NCBI GenBank assembly: GCA_021774445.1
Contig: JAJFJA010000078.1
Coordinates: forward strand, 25,714-89,713
Origin: Alphaproteobacteria bacterium
GTDB lineage: Bacteria > Pseudomonadota > Alphaproteobacteria > UBA6615
Reading direction: 5' to 3'
DNA: 64,000 nucleotides
Shown: positions 36,969 to 46,031 of the stretch, in pieces
Layout: each line of letters begins with the position of its first letter
Position numbering within the stretch: position 1 is the stretch's first letter
Position numbers and translations under genes: made by a program
Notes under the pieces: model-generated
Databases searched by the model: none
Told to the model about the DNA's origin: nothing
Seen by the model: the letters and a program-made list of their open reading frames with translations, nothing else

Positions 36969-37728
36969 TGACCAGTTCCATATCTGACGCCATCGCCTCC
37001 TCGCGCATCAAGGTCCATAGGTGTTTCTGATGGGATTCAAGATCGCTATCGCCGAATCGGCGATCCGTAAGCGGTTTTTCGATTTCCAGGATCTCGCGGA
37101 TCACACCGGGGCGGCGCGACAGCACGACGATCCGATGGCCCAGCCGCACCGCTTCCTGCAAGTTATGCGTCACATAGACGGCCGTGAAGGGCTGCCGTGT
37201 CCACAACGCGATAAGGTCGTCCATCAACAGCTCGCGGGTCTGGCTATCCAAGGCGGACAACGGTTCGTCCATCAGCATGACGGCGGGATTGACGGCCAGC
37301 GCGCGGGCGATGCCGACGCGCTGTTTCATGCCGCCGGAGAGCTGTTTCGGCAGGGCTTTGCGGAAATCCGCGAGTTTGGTGCGCATCAGCACGGCGGTGA
37401 TGATCTCATCCGCACGTTTGCCGCGAATGCCGTGTTCCTCTAGGACCAGGCTGATATTGCCTTCCACCGTACGCCACGGCAGCAGGGCAAAATCCTGAAA
37501 CACGTAAGTCAACGGATTGAGGCTGTCGGCCGGCGGCTCCCCGATTTGCACAACACTGCCTTGTTGCGGCTGCTCGAGGCCGCCGATAATGCGCAGCAGA
37601 GTCGATTTGCCACAGCCTGACGGACCGATCAGACACACGATCTTGCCCGCTGGGATTTCCAGGGTGATATCCCGCATCACCTCGAAATCACCGTAGTGAT
37701 GGCTGATATTGTCCAGCAGCAATTCCAC
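36961..37728 (-). CDS. ABC transporter ATP-binding protein, SsuB/TauB type
   Basis: 255-residue ATPase. Walker A GPSGCGKST (35-43), Q-loop YVFQDFALLPWRTV, signature LSGGM, Walker B VMLMDEPLSALD, H-loop VYVTHNLQEAV. Length and the LLPWRT segment are typical of SsuB/TauB. Between receptor and permease in a three-gene leftward operon. Confidence 0.93.
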   Translation of the reverse strand: MELLLDNISHHYGDFEVMRDITLEIPAGKIVCLIGPSGCGKSTLLRIIGGLEQPQQGSVVQIGEPPADSLNPLTYVFQDFALLPWRTVEGNISLVLEEHGIRGKRADEIITAVLMRTKLADFRKALPKQLSGGMKQRVGIARALAVNPAVMLMDEPLSALDSQTRELLMDDLIALWTRQPFTAVYVTHNLQEAVRLGHRIVVLSRRPGVIREILEIEKPLTDRRFGDSDLESHQKHLWTLMREEAMASDMELVSV

Positions 37729-37801
37729 GGACGTCTCTCAGGCCGCTTGGAAAGCGTCAGTGGCGGGACTGCAGCGCCCGTCCCGCCACATGTCGCTTGG
37801 C

Positions 37802-38815
37802 TCAGATGGTCCCGACGTATGAGGGGTCGACGAGGGTTTCCAGGGTGATGGTATCCTTCACCAGATCCTCCGACTTGAACCAGTCCAGCTGATCTTGGAT
37901 CGAGGCCACATTCATCGCCGCACCCTTATTGATGCGCATCGCCCCGTTGATGATGCTCGGCGCCGCGTCCTCGAGCGGCTTATCCGCATTGACGTATTTA
38001 TGCACCAGTTTGACCATCTCATCGGCCGCGCTGGCGCCGGCGGTCTTGTCGACCAAGGCCGCGTTGAAGTCGTCGGCGCCTTTCGCGAAGGCCGCCAGAA
38101 ATGCCTCCGTTCTCGCCCGTTCCTCGGCGGCGTTCTTGGCCGACGTGAACACCGTCGTCACCTGATAGTTCGGAATGTAGTCCGCCACGTTGCCGATGAT
38201 ATGGACCGCCCCGGCGTTGGCCAGCGGTTTGGCGATATGGGGCACGATCGTCCAGGCGTCCACTTGGCTCGATTTCATCGCCCCGATAATAGCCCCGACT
38301 TTCTGCAGCGGTTTGAATTTGACCGCGACGCCTTCCTTGGCGGCGATCTTCGCGCCCATATAGTGGAAGCTCGACCCCGACTGCGTGACCGCGAATGTCT
38401 TGCCGTCCAGCTTCGACGGGTCGGTGAGCCCGGCCTCGAAGGCCGCGTTCGACGCCAGGATTTTTTGGCCGTCGATACCGACTTCCTCGGACAGCGCGCC
38501 GCCGATGACCTTGGCGGCGCCTTTTTCGGCCAGCGAGATCAAGCCGCCTGAGATGGCCGTCACCGCGTAGTCCGCGTCCCCGGACGCGATGGCCACCGCC
38601 ATTGGTTGCGCCGCCTGGAAGAACTTGAACTCGACATCCAGGCCGGCGTCGGCGAAATAACCGCGTTCGAAGGCGACGAAGCTTGCCGCATGGCTGGTGA
38701 AGCGCAGCGCCCCCACATTGATCTTGGTGTCGGCAATCGCCGGCGCGCTGATCAACGGGGCGGCCGCTGTGGCCCCCAAGATGCCAAGCGCCCGACGGCG
38801 GCTGATAGTATGCAT
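37802..38815 (-). CDS. NMT1/SsuA-type ABC transporter substrate-binding protein
   Basis: 337-residue periplasmic receptor with a twin-arginine type signal (ISRRRALGILGATAAAP, cleavage near AIA-D). The mature start KINVGALRFTSHAASFVAFERGYFA and DVEFKFFQAAQPMAVAIASGDADYAV are typical of the NMT1/SsuA family. Start at 38815 opens the signal; a longer frame from 38893 has none. First gene of the operon and divergent from a LysR gene (about 250 bases between). Ligand not predictable; the oxygenase and Rid gene nearby may use it. Confidence 0.92.
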   Translation of the reverse strand: MHTISRRRALGILGATAAAPLISAPAIADTKINVGALRFTSHAASFVAFERGYFADAGLDVEFKFFQAAQPMAVAIASGDADYAVTAISGGLISLAEKGAAKVIGGALSEEVGIDGQKILASNAAFEAGLTDPSKLDGKTFAVTQSGSSFHYMGAKIAAKEGVAVKFKPLQKVGAIIGAMKSSQVDAWTIVPHIAKPLANAGAVHIIGNVADYIPNYQVTTVFTSAKNAAEERARTEAFLAAFAKGADDFNAALVDKTAGASAADEMVKLVHKYVNADKPLEDAAPSIINGAMRINKGAAMNVASIQDQLDWFKSEDLVKDTITLETLVDPSYVGTI

Positions 38816-39062
38816 AAAGATCCTCCCGGTTATCTGTTGTTTTTCAAGATCGCCGCCCTGTGCGATATGTCTTGCCGTGCCCAGACCGCCCAAGGCCCTC
38901 GCCGAGGCGGCCCGGCGGCGCTAGCGCACTCAAGCGGTTTTTCTCAGTATAGTGGCAATGCCTGTCAACGCCACAGGCCAAGCGTGGATCGCCGAGTGGC
39001 GCCGCCAATGCCTTGAATTTCATTCACATTTCGCGCACGCTGCCGGGGTGCCGCAGCCGAAA

Positions 39063-39977
39063 ATGACACTCCCCCCGTTCGCCGCCTTGCGGGCGTTCCA
39101 TGCCGCCGCGACCCATGATCGCTATCGTGACGCGGCCGAGAGCCTCAGTGTGACGGAATCGGCGATTAGCCATCAGGTGCGCCGCCTGGAAGAATTTCTC
39201 CAGACCGCCCTGATCGATCGTTCGGGGAGGCGCCCCGAACTAACGGAAACCGGGCGCCGGTACCTGGCCCAAATCGAACCGGCGATTCAGCAGATCCAAG
39301 CGGCGACCGAGGCCCTGTTGCCCGACAGCGGCCGCAATATCGTTCGCCTGACCCTGCCGCCATCTCTGGCCGTGACGTGGCTCATCCCGCGGCTGAGCGT
39401 GTTTGAGCGGGAGCATCCCGAGATCGAATTACAATTGCTCACCACGACGCGGGTCGTCGATTTGCGCCGCGATCTTGTGGAGTTGGCCATTCGTCACGGC
39501 CAAGGGACTTGGCCGGATGTCGATGCGACCTTCCTGCTCGAAGAAACCGCCATGCCCGTCTGTGCGCCGGACTATCTTGACCAGCCTGCCGCCACACCGT
39601 CGCCTGAGGGCCTGCACGGCGTGCGCTACATCGTCAACGCCAACATCCCAGACGAATGGGTCGAATGGACCCGCGCCCACGGCCTCGATCCGCCGGCGCG
39701 ACAGGATTTGATCGCCCTGGACGCCATGGAGCAGACGCTGCAATTGGCCGAGAACGGGCATGGCCTCGCCATGGGACGACGGCCGGTCGTGGACGATTGG
39801 TTGGCGCGCGGCCGCTTGATCGCGCCGTTCGGCGCCGCCGACCCGACCGGAACGGCGTACTATTTGTGCCGGCCATCTGCGGCGATGCCCACCGCGGCGG
39901 GCCGCCGGTTTGAGCGCTGGTTGAGTGGTCAGGCCGCTGACTGGCGCGCGTCGAATACCGGGCCTATGGACCCCTGA
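39063..39977 (+). CDS. LysR-family regulator, GcvA-like
   Basis: 304-residue regulator. N-terminal HTH with PPFAALRAFHAAATH, AAESLSVTESAISHQVRRLE and LTETGRRYL, which is the GcvA-type signature. Effector domain with RLTLPPSLAVTWLIPRLSVF and ELAIRHGQGTWPDVDA. ATG at 39063 starts the conserved HTH; an upstream in-frame start at 38952 adds 37 unrelated residues. It is divergent from the NMT1-type importer and about 120 bases before the CmcJ-type oxygenase, so either or both may be targets. Confidence 0.9.
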   Translation: MTLPPFAALRAFHAAATHDRYRDAAESLSVTESAISHQVRRLEEFLQTALIDRSGRRPELTETGRRYLAQIEPAIQQIQAATEALLPDSGRNIVRLTLPPSLAVTWLIPRLSVFEREHPEIELQLLTTTRVVDLRRDLVELAIRHGQGTWPDVDATFLLEETAMPVCAPDYLDQPAATPSPEGLHGVRYIVNANIPDEWVEWTRAHGLDPPARQDLIALDAMEQTLQLAENGHGLAMGRRPVVDDWLARGRLIAPFGAADPTGTAYYLCRPSAAMPTAAGRRFERWLSGQAADWRASNTGPMDP

Positions 39978-39996
39978 CTTGAATTTTCTTCAAGTC
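39976..39996. promoter_or_regulatory. Perfect 8-bp dyad at LysR stop codon
   Basis: GACTTGAA (39976-39983) pairs with TTCAAGTC (39989-39996) over a 5-base loop. It overlaps the LysR stop codon and lies about 100 bases before the oxygenase start. It may be a weak terminator or an operator for the downstream genes; the TTGAA-N5-TTCAA arms fit a LysR-like spacing. Confidence 0.4.
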
Positions 39997-40099
39997 GCCC
40001 TGAAGCGAACTCGTTAAGGCCCCGCCGCCTTTCGGCCTATCTCCAGCGGTACCAGATCACGCAGCGGCTTAAGCCGCGCTTCAGCAAGGGTACCGAGCC

Positions 40100-41041
40100 A
40101 TGAACCATCACGCCGCAGTCGTTTCGCCCCAGCCCGTCACCGAGATCGAAGCGCCGATGAATTTCATTCGGCGCCAGGCCACCAAGCCGGTGTTCCATAG
40201 CGCCGCGCTGACCGGCGGCGAGCCGAAGCTCTTCTTCGAACCCGAAGCGCACACCGTGACCATCTCCGACATGCGCGAGATTGCGGCGGATCTGTCCATC
40301 GACCGCCACGGTTTCGAACTGCATAGCCAGCCGACGGCGGTCGCGGACCTCAACGACGACGAGGCCGTCGAGCGGCTCTACCGTCCGGAAGTCGAAGCCC
40401 TGCTCCGCCGTCGATTCGGCGCCAGCCAGGTCGTGATCTTCGATATCACCCGCCGTTCCGATAGCAAGAACGGCGCCCAAAACCCGGACGGTTTTCGCGG
40501 TCCCGCAACCCGGACCCACAACGACTACACCGTAAAGAGTGGCCCGCAACGACTGCGCGACATCCTCGGCGAGGCCGAAGCGGCTCGCCTCGACGCCGCC
40601 GGCGCCCGCATCATCCAGGTGAATGTCTGGCGCCCTATCAACGGACCGGTCGAGCGCTCCCCCCTAGCCCTTGCCGACGCCTCCAGCGTGCCCGCCGACG
40701 ACCTGATCGCCACTGATCAGGTATTCCCCGATCGGGTTGGCGAAATCTACAACATGGCGCACGCTCCCGAGCACCGTTGGTACTACGCGCCTCGCATGAC
40801 CGAGGACGAGGTGCTGTTGATCAAGGGGTGGGACAGTGTCGACGACGGCCGCGCGCGGTTTACCCCGCACGGCGCCTTCGACCTGCCGCAGACACGCCCG
40901 GACGCACCCGCCCGTGCGAGCATTGAGGTCAGGACATTCGTCATTGTCGACGAGCATGAGCAAGAGGCCGGACCAGCTCTCAACGAGGACGCGCCGATCT
41001 TTGAATTGTTTCGGCGCCAACCGTCTCGCCGCACCCTTTAA
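40100..41041 (+). CDS. CmcJ/NvfI-family putative non-haem iron oxygenase
   Basis: 313-residue protein of the CmcJ/NvfI (also GA4-desaturase-like) family. The family segment RTHNDYTVKSGPQRL supplies a likely iron-binding His140-x-Asp142, and HGAFD supplies His257, together a facial triad. Other family features are YRPEVEALLRRRFGA, IIQVNVWRPINGPVERSPLALAD (joined in the protein) and EIYNMAHAPEHRWYYAPRMT. Members hydroxylate or methoxylate small molecules in fungal and bacterial metabolism; bacterial catabolic roles are little known. It is followed after 24 bases by a Rid protein. Confidence 0.85.
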   Translation: MNHHAAVVSPQPVTEIEAPMNFIRRQATKPVFHSAALTGGEPKLFFEPEAHTVTISDMREIAADLSIDRHGFELHSQPTAVADLNDDEAVERLYRPEVEALLRRRFGASQVVIFDITRRSDSKNGAQNPDGFRGPATRTHNDYTVKSGPQRLRDILGEAEAARLDAAGARIIQVNVWRPINGPVERSPLALADASSVPADDLIATDQVFPDRVGEIYNMAHAPEHRWYYAPRMTEDEVLLIKGWDSVDDGRARFTPHGAFDLPQTRPDAPARASIEVRTFVIVDEHEQEAGPALNEDAPIFELFRRQPSRRTL

Positions 41042-41065
41042 TCAACTCTCGAACAGGAGGAAGCT

Positions 41066-41470
41066 ATGAAGCTCCAACGAATTGTCACGAGTCCAGATCC
41101 CTACGAACCGTTTCACCTTGCGCAGGGCTACCGTGTCGGTGATTTGCTAATCATCTCCGGCCAGGCGGCGATCGACGACGACGGCCGCATCGTCGGGGCC
41201 GGCGACTTCGACAGGCAGGCCGAGCAGGCGTTCGGCAACCTTGACCGGGCGTTGCGCGCCGGCGGCTCGAGTTTGCGCAACGTCGTCAAGGTCACCATCT
41301 TCCTGACCGACATGTCGCACTTCGACAAGGTCGTGGCGTTGCGCGCCAAGCACTTTTCGCCACCCTATCCGGCCGATACCATCGTCGAAGTCAGTGCCCT
41401 CTACACCGCCGAGGCGATGATCGAAATCGAGGCCATCGCCGTTGCCGACGACGCCGTGGACCACGGCTGA
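41066..41470 (+). CDS. Rid-family (YjgF/YER057c) protein without the RidA arginine
   Basis: 134-residue member of the RidA/YjgF family, which in its RidA branch hydrolyses reactive enamines/imines. It retains GDLLIISGQ, AFGNLDRALRAGGSSLRNVVKVTIFL and the C-terminal IEIEAIAV. In RidA the arginine of the PARxxVEV motif binds substrate carboxylate; here the segment reads PADTIVEV with Asp104, so canonical imine deaminase activity is doubtful. Ribosome site AGGAGG. It is cotranscribed with the CmcJ-type oxygenase, a pairing that suggests handling of an oxidised amine intermediate. Confidence 0.88.
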   Translation: MKLQRIVTSPDPYEPFHLAQGYRVGDLLIISGQAAIDDDGRIVGAGDFDRQAEQAFGNLDRALRAGGSSLRNVVKVTIFLTDMSHFDKVVALRAKHFSPPYPADTIVEVSALYTAEAMIEIEAIAVADDAVDHG

Positions 41471-41681
41471 CCAGCTAGCCTTGAGTCACGCCGCTATACT
41501 GGACGCCGGACAGATCGGCCATTTGCTTGTCCCAGGTCGAGCCGATTAGCCTCTGCTTGTGCCGAGTGCTTTCTCCGGTGCGCCCTCGGGTGCTGGTTGA
41601 AAATAGCCAACAAACATGGTGTTTTGGACGCAATCATCGCGCTGGCCATCGGCCACCTGAACGATCCTGGAGAATGCGTCT

Positions 41682-43961
41682 ATGATCGACCGTGACCTCA
41701 TCGGCGATGCCTGGCCGGACGCGCGACCGACCCAGGATCCGACCTTGTACGGTCATGTCCGGTTGGCGCCCTCCGGTGCGTTCGAGGCCCGCAGCATTCA
41801 GACCTTCAAACTGACCTACACGGTCGGTCGCTTCGGCATCGATGATACCGGCAGTATTCGGGTTGTCTTTCGGTTTGTCGGCGATTTCGGCGGCTTTCAG
41901 ACCCGCGACCCCACCGACTACAACTACGTAACTGCAACCACCGATGGTGCTGCCGAGCTGCGCCTTGAGTATCATCCCACCGGCCATCAGCGGCCTTGGT
42001 ACAAGGCACTGACCGTGCGTGTGTCCGGCGGTTTTCTGCGCGAGGGCGACGAGATCACGATCGTCTTTGGCGACACCTCGGCCGGATCGCCGGGGATGCG
42101 CCTACAAACCTTTGTCGAACCGGAATTCGCCTTCAAGGTCCTCGCCGATGTCTGTGCGGTCGGGCACTATGTCCCGATCCCCGACAGCCCCGCGATTGCC
42201 ATCGTCCCCGGCAGGCCGGTGATCTGGCGCGCTGTCTTGCCATCGTTGCGGCGGCCGGGCGAGCGTTTCGCCCTCGGCCTCAAGGCCGAGGATATGTGGG
42301 GCAACCCGACGGGCCAGGCCGCCGGAACCCTCCGTCTCGCGCCGAGCCTGCCTGTCGACGGTCTGCCTGAAACGGTCGACTACGTCCTGGGTACGAGGGC
42401 CCTTTGCCTGGACGATCTCAGCGTGCCCGATCCCGGAATTTTGCGGATCACGGTCCGCGACGACAGCGACGGGATCGTCGCCGAATCCCACCCGCTGCTC
42501 ATACGTGATGGACCGGTCGGCGGTTACTGGGGTGATCTCCATGGCCAGAGCGGCGAATCCATCGGTGTCAACACGGCACGCGAATATTTCGATTTCGCCC
42601 GCGATTGCGCCTTCTTGGATGCCACCAGCCATCAAGCCAATGATTTTCAGGTCAACAACGCGTTCTGGCAGCACCTCAACGAACTAACCGCGGCCTATCA
42701 CCAGGACGGGCGGTTCGTCACTTTCCCCGGCTACGAATGGTCGGGCAATACCGGCGTCGGCGGCGACCGCAACGTATTCTTTCGCCACGAAGGACGCCAA
42801 ATCAGGCGCTCGTCCCACGCCCTGCTCCCCGACAAATCGGACATCGACACCGATGCCAACGATGCCGGGCGCCTGTTCGAAGTCCTCGGCGAGGAAGACT
42901 GCGTCGTCTACGCCCATGTCGGCGGCCGTTATGCCGACATTTCTTACGCCCATGACGGTCGGCTGGAAACCGCCATGGAAATTCACTCCGCCTGGGGCAC
43001 CTTCGAATGGCTGCTGACCGACGGCTTCAAGCTCGGCCATCGCTCCGGCGTGGTCTGCAACAGCGATGGCCACAAGGGGCGTCCGGGCGCCAGCTACCCC
43101 GGCGCCTCACGCTTCGGTGCCTACGGCGGCCTCACTTGCTTCTTGGCCGAGGAACTCACCCGCGACGGTATCTTCGAGTGTTTGCGCCGCCGCCATCACT
43201 ACGGCACGACGGGTACCCGCATGCATCTCGACGTACGGGCCAGCTTCACCGACGAGGCCACCCTGTACGAACGCGACCCCAATGTCTTCGATGAGCCGCC
43301 ACACCGCCGTGTCGACGAAGTTATGATGGGCGATATCGTTCAGACCGACAGCGCGACCGCACGGCTCGATCTTCGCGTCATCACCCAGGCGCCCATTGAG
43401 CGTATTGAGGTGCGCAACGGCACCGAAGTCGTCGAGACCGTTCGCGGGTTCGGCAGCGAGGATCTCGGCCCCCGTATTCGGGTGATCTGGTCCGGTGCCG
43501 AGTATCGCGGCCGCGGCCGCGACACGCATTGGACCGGCAGTGCCCGGTTTCGCGGCGCCGCAATCAAGCGTATGGCGAAGATCAACGCTTGGAACCACGA
43601 GCGTCGGCTCGAATGCCACGGCCACCACGCCGTTCTCTGGGAAGCCATCACCACCGGTAATTTCGGCGGCTTCGATGTCTGGCTCGACGAAGCTGACGGC
43701 GCGACCCTGGAAATCGCCACCAACCACGGCTCGTTGGGCTGTGTCTTGGCGGATATCGGCCTCGCCGATCGCATTCTCGACGCCGGCGGGCTCGGCCGCC
43801 GGATCCGCGTCTTTCGCCTACCGGAGAACAACCCCCATCGCGACCTCTCCGCCACCATCGAGATCCCGCTCGGAAAGACCGGCGACAACCCGCTCTGGGT
43901 CTGCGTCACGACCGAAGACGGCTTCCAGGCCTGGAGCAGCCCGATTTACGTCTTTCGCTAG
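41682..43961 (+). CDS. DUF3604 family protein (PHP-like putative hydrolase)
   Basis: 759-residue soluble protein. The N-terminal third is beta-rich. The C-terminal two thirds are DUF3604, recognisable by YWGDLHGQSGES (His in a PHP-like first motif), VTFPGYEWSG, YAHVGGRYADI and CNSDGHKGRPGASY (HxG-type metal site). The histidine/aspartate pattern suggests a metal-dependent hydrolase of amidohydrolase or PHP fold. No signal peptide. Biochemical role of the family is poorly known. It stands 211 bases after the Rid gene on the same strand and may belong to the same pathway. Confidence 0.85.
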   Translation: MIDRDLIGDAWPDARPTQDPTLYGHVRLAPSGAFEARSIQTFKLTYTVGRFGIDDTGSIRVVFRFVGDFGGFQTRDPTDYNYVTATTDGAAELRLEYHPTGHQRPWYKALTVRVSGGFLREGDEITIVFGDTSAGSPGMRLQTFVEPEFAFKVLADVCAVGHYVPIPDSPAIAIVPGRPVIWRAVLPSLRRPGERFALGLKAEDMWGNPTGQAAGTLRLAPSLPVDGLPETVDYVLGTRALCLDDLSVPDPGILRITVRDDSDGIVAESHPLLIRDGPVGGYWGDLHGQSGESIGVNTAREYFDFARDCAFLDATSHQANDFQVNNAFWQHLNELTAAYHQDGRFVTFPGYEWSGNTGVGGDRNVFFRHEGRQIRRSSHALLPDKSDIDTDANDAGRLFEVLGEEDCVVYAHVGGRYADISYAHDGRLETAMEIHSAWGTFEWLLTDGFKLGHRSGVVCNSDGHKGRPGASYPGASRFGAYGGLTCFLAEELTRDGIFECLRRRHHYGTTGTRMHLDVRASFTDEATLYERDPNVFDEPPHRRVDEVMMGDIVQTDSATARLDLRVITQAPIERIEVRNGTEVVETVRGFGSEDLGPRIRVIWSGAEYRGRGRDTHWTGSARFRGAAIKRMAKINAWNHERRLECHGHHAVLWEAITTGNFGGFDVWLDEADGATLEIATNHGSLGCVLADIGLADRILDAGGLGRRIRVFRLPENNPHRDLSATIEIPLGKTGDNPLWVCVTTEDGFQAWSSPIYVFR

Positions 43962-43968
43962 AGCGCGG

Positions 43969-44352
43969 CTAAAGCACCGCCGCGCGCCAGCGCTCGATGG
44001 AGCGTCGGTAACCGTCGGGCATATTCTCGCGAGACAGCGCGTCAAAACCGAACCAGCGCCCATCGCTATGCTCATCACTAATCGTGATGTCTGCGCCGCC
44101 TGCGAACTCGCAACCATAGGTCAGGATCAGCACGTTGCCTTCCGGCGCGACGCGGTAGAGCCATGCATCGATTAGGTCCTTCACCGTCACCTGTAGCCCC
44201 GTCTCTTCAAGGATCTCGCGCCGACAGCAATCCTCCGGCGCCTCGTCGGGTTCGAGCTTGCCGCCGGGCAGCTCCCACTCGTCGCGCTCGTTTTTCAGCA
44301 GCAACACCTTGCCGCCGACGATCACCACGCCCTTGACCGACACCCGCACCAT
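43969..44352 (-). CDS. NUDIX hydrolase
   Basis: 127-residue NUDIX hydrolase, probably cleaving a nucleoside diphosphate derivative. The complete NUDIX box is present: Gly31, Glu37, then REILEETGL (45-53). WELPGGKLEPDE is typical of the MutT-like group. Its ATG overlaps the permease stop by one base (TGATG), so it is translated from the importer operon. Continuous reading frame upstream is the shadow of the permease gene and is not included. Its role in a transporter operon is unclear. Confidence 0.93.
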   Translation of the reverse strand: MVRVSVKGVVIVGGKVLLLKNERDEWELPGGKLEPDEAPEDCCRREILEETGLQVTVKDLIDAWLYRVAPEGNVLILTYGCEFAGGADITISDEHSDGRWFGFDALSRENMPDGYRRSIERWRAAVL

Positions 44353-46031
44353 CACACGAAGGCGTTTTCCTTGGCGCTGGAATAGCGAAACACGAAATAG
44401 ACCGCGATGCCGGTCGAAGTCAGCAGGATCGTCGACAGCGCCGCGGCGGTGCCGAACTCGCCGTCCAGCACCGACAGATAGATGCGTACCGGCATTGTCA
44501 TGGTACCGCCGACATAGAGAATGATCGAGGAGGACAGCTCGTTGATCGCCGTGACGAAAGCCATCATCGCGCCGGCGACGATTCCCGGTAGCATCAGCGG
44601 CAGTGTGACCTTGATGAACGCCCGGGCCGGCGACGCCCCCAGGCTGATCGCCGCCTCTTCGACACTGTTGGAAATCTGTTTCAGGATCGAGGAGCTTGAG
44701 CGCACCGCATAGGGCAGGCGCCGAATAAAGATCACCAGCACGATGATCAACCCGGTACCGGTCATCGCCAAACGCCCGGTGTTGAACGCGACGATAAAGC
44801 CGATACCCAGCACCACGCCCGGCACGATGTAGGGCACCATCAGGATTGAATCGAGCGTGCCGGACAAGAAGCTTTGGCGCCGCGCCAGAATATAGCCGAC
44901 CAGCGTGCCCAGCGTGACGATCAGGATCACCGCCGAGACCGAGAATAGAAAACTGTTGGTGATGACGTCGGGCACCTCGCGGATGATCCGGGCATAGCTC
45001 GACAGCGAGAACCCGGGGTGAAACACCGGTCCTTGCGTCTTGCGGAAGGACATCACGACGACCACGATCGACGGGATTGAGCTGGCGATCACGATCCCGT
45101 AGCAAATCGCATGGGCGGCCACGGACTTGCCGCCGCGCAGGAACTTCACCTCCGGCCGGTTGATCAGGCTGCCGGCGAAATTCCGCCGGTTGACCGCCTG
45201 CCGCTGCAGGATGATGAACACCAGGGATATCGAAATCAGGATAATGCTGACGGTCGACGCCAAGCCGGGATTGCCGCCGATCTCGCTGGTGAACAGGTTA
45301 TAGGCCTCGGTCGACAACACCCGGAACTCGCCGCCGATGATCTGCGGCGTCCCGAAATCGGCGATCGACAGCACGAAGGCCAGCAGGGCGCCCGAACTCA
45401 CCGCCGGGAACACCAGCGGCAGCGTAATTTTGAAGAATCTGCGATACGGTCCGCAGCCGAGATTCTCCCCGGCATCCTCCAACGACCGGTTGACCGAGGA
45501 CAACGCGCTCGCCGTCAGCAGGAACACGAACGGATAGAACTTCAGGGTGAAAACCAGGAGAATCCCGAAGATCCCGAACACCGACGGTAACCCGATACCG
45601 ACCGACGCCAGCAAATGGCGCAGCCAGCCATTGGCGCCCAGCATCATGATCCAGGAATAGGCACCGATGAACGGCGGCGACACCAGCGCCAAGACCGCTA
45701 GGGTCGAGACGATCGTGCGTCCCCGGATGTGGAACCGCGAGGTCAGGAACGCCAGCGGCACGCCCAGCACCAATGCCCCGATCATCCCGCCGAAGCCGAT
45801 GATCAGGCTGTTGGTCAGGGCCGAGCGATAGAAGCCCAACCCGAGAATACGACCGTAGTTGCCGAGCGTGAACGACCCATCCTTGCGGTCGATAAAACTC
45901 GCGACCAGGATGTTGTACAGCGGGTTGATCAGTAGGATGAACACCACGATCAGGGCCACCGCCAGGACGACGGTCCAGATGTTTAGCCCGGCCAGCCGCC
46001 GCCGCAGCCCGGCGGCCATTGCGGCGGTCAC
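44352..46031 (-). CDS. ABC transporter permease, FbpB/AfuB type (fused double permease)
   Basis: 559-residue permease with two tandem six-helix halves, as in ferric-iron-type FbpB/AfuB. Coupling loops: NRSLEDAGENLGCGPYRRFF in the first half and SNSVEEAAISLGASPARAFI in the second. The N-terminal half starts with VLAVALIVVFILLINPLYNI. It follows the ATPase gene with a 4-base overlap and precedes the NUDIX gene. The related AfuB takes sugar phosphates, FbpB iron and PhnV-type phosphonates, so family alone does not fix the substrate. Confidence 0.92.
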   Translation of the reverse strand: MTAAMAAGLRRRLAGLNIWTVVLAVALIVVFILLINPLYNILVASFIDRKDGSFTLGNYGRILGLGFYRSALTNSLIIGFGGMIGALVLGVPLAFLTSRFHIRGRTIVSTLAVLALVSPPFIGAYSWIMMLGANGWLRHLLASVGIGLPSVFGIFGILLVFTLKFYPFVFLLTASALSSVNRSLEDAGENLGCGPYRRFFKITLPLVFPAVSSGALLAFVLSIADFGTPQIIGGEFRVLSTEAYNLFTSEIGGNPGLASTVSIILISISLVFIILQRQAVNRRNFAGSLINRPEVKFLRGGKSVAAHAICYGIVIASSIPSIVVVVMSFRKTQGPVFHPGFSLSSYARIIREVPDVITNSFLFSVSAVILIVTLGTLVGYILARRQSFLSGTLDSILMVPYIVPGVVLGIGFIVAFNTGRLAMTGTGLIIVLVIFIRRLPYAVRSSSSILKQISNSVEEAAISLGASPARAFIKVTLPLMLPGIVAGAMMAFVTAINELSSSIILYVGGTMTMPVRIYLSVLDGEFGTAAALSTILLTSTGIAVYFVFRYSSAKENAFV

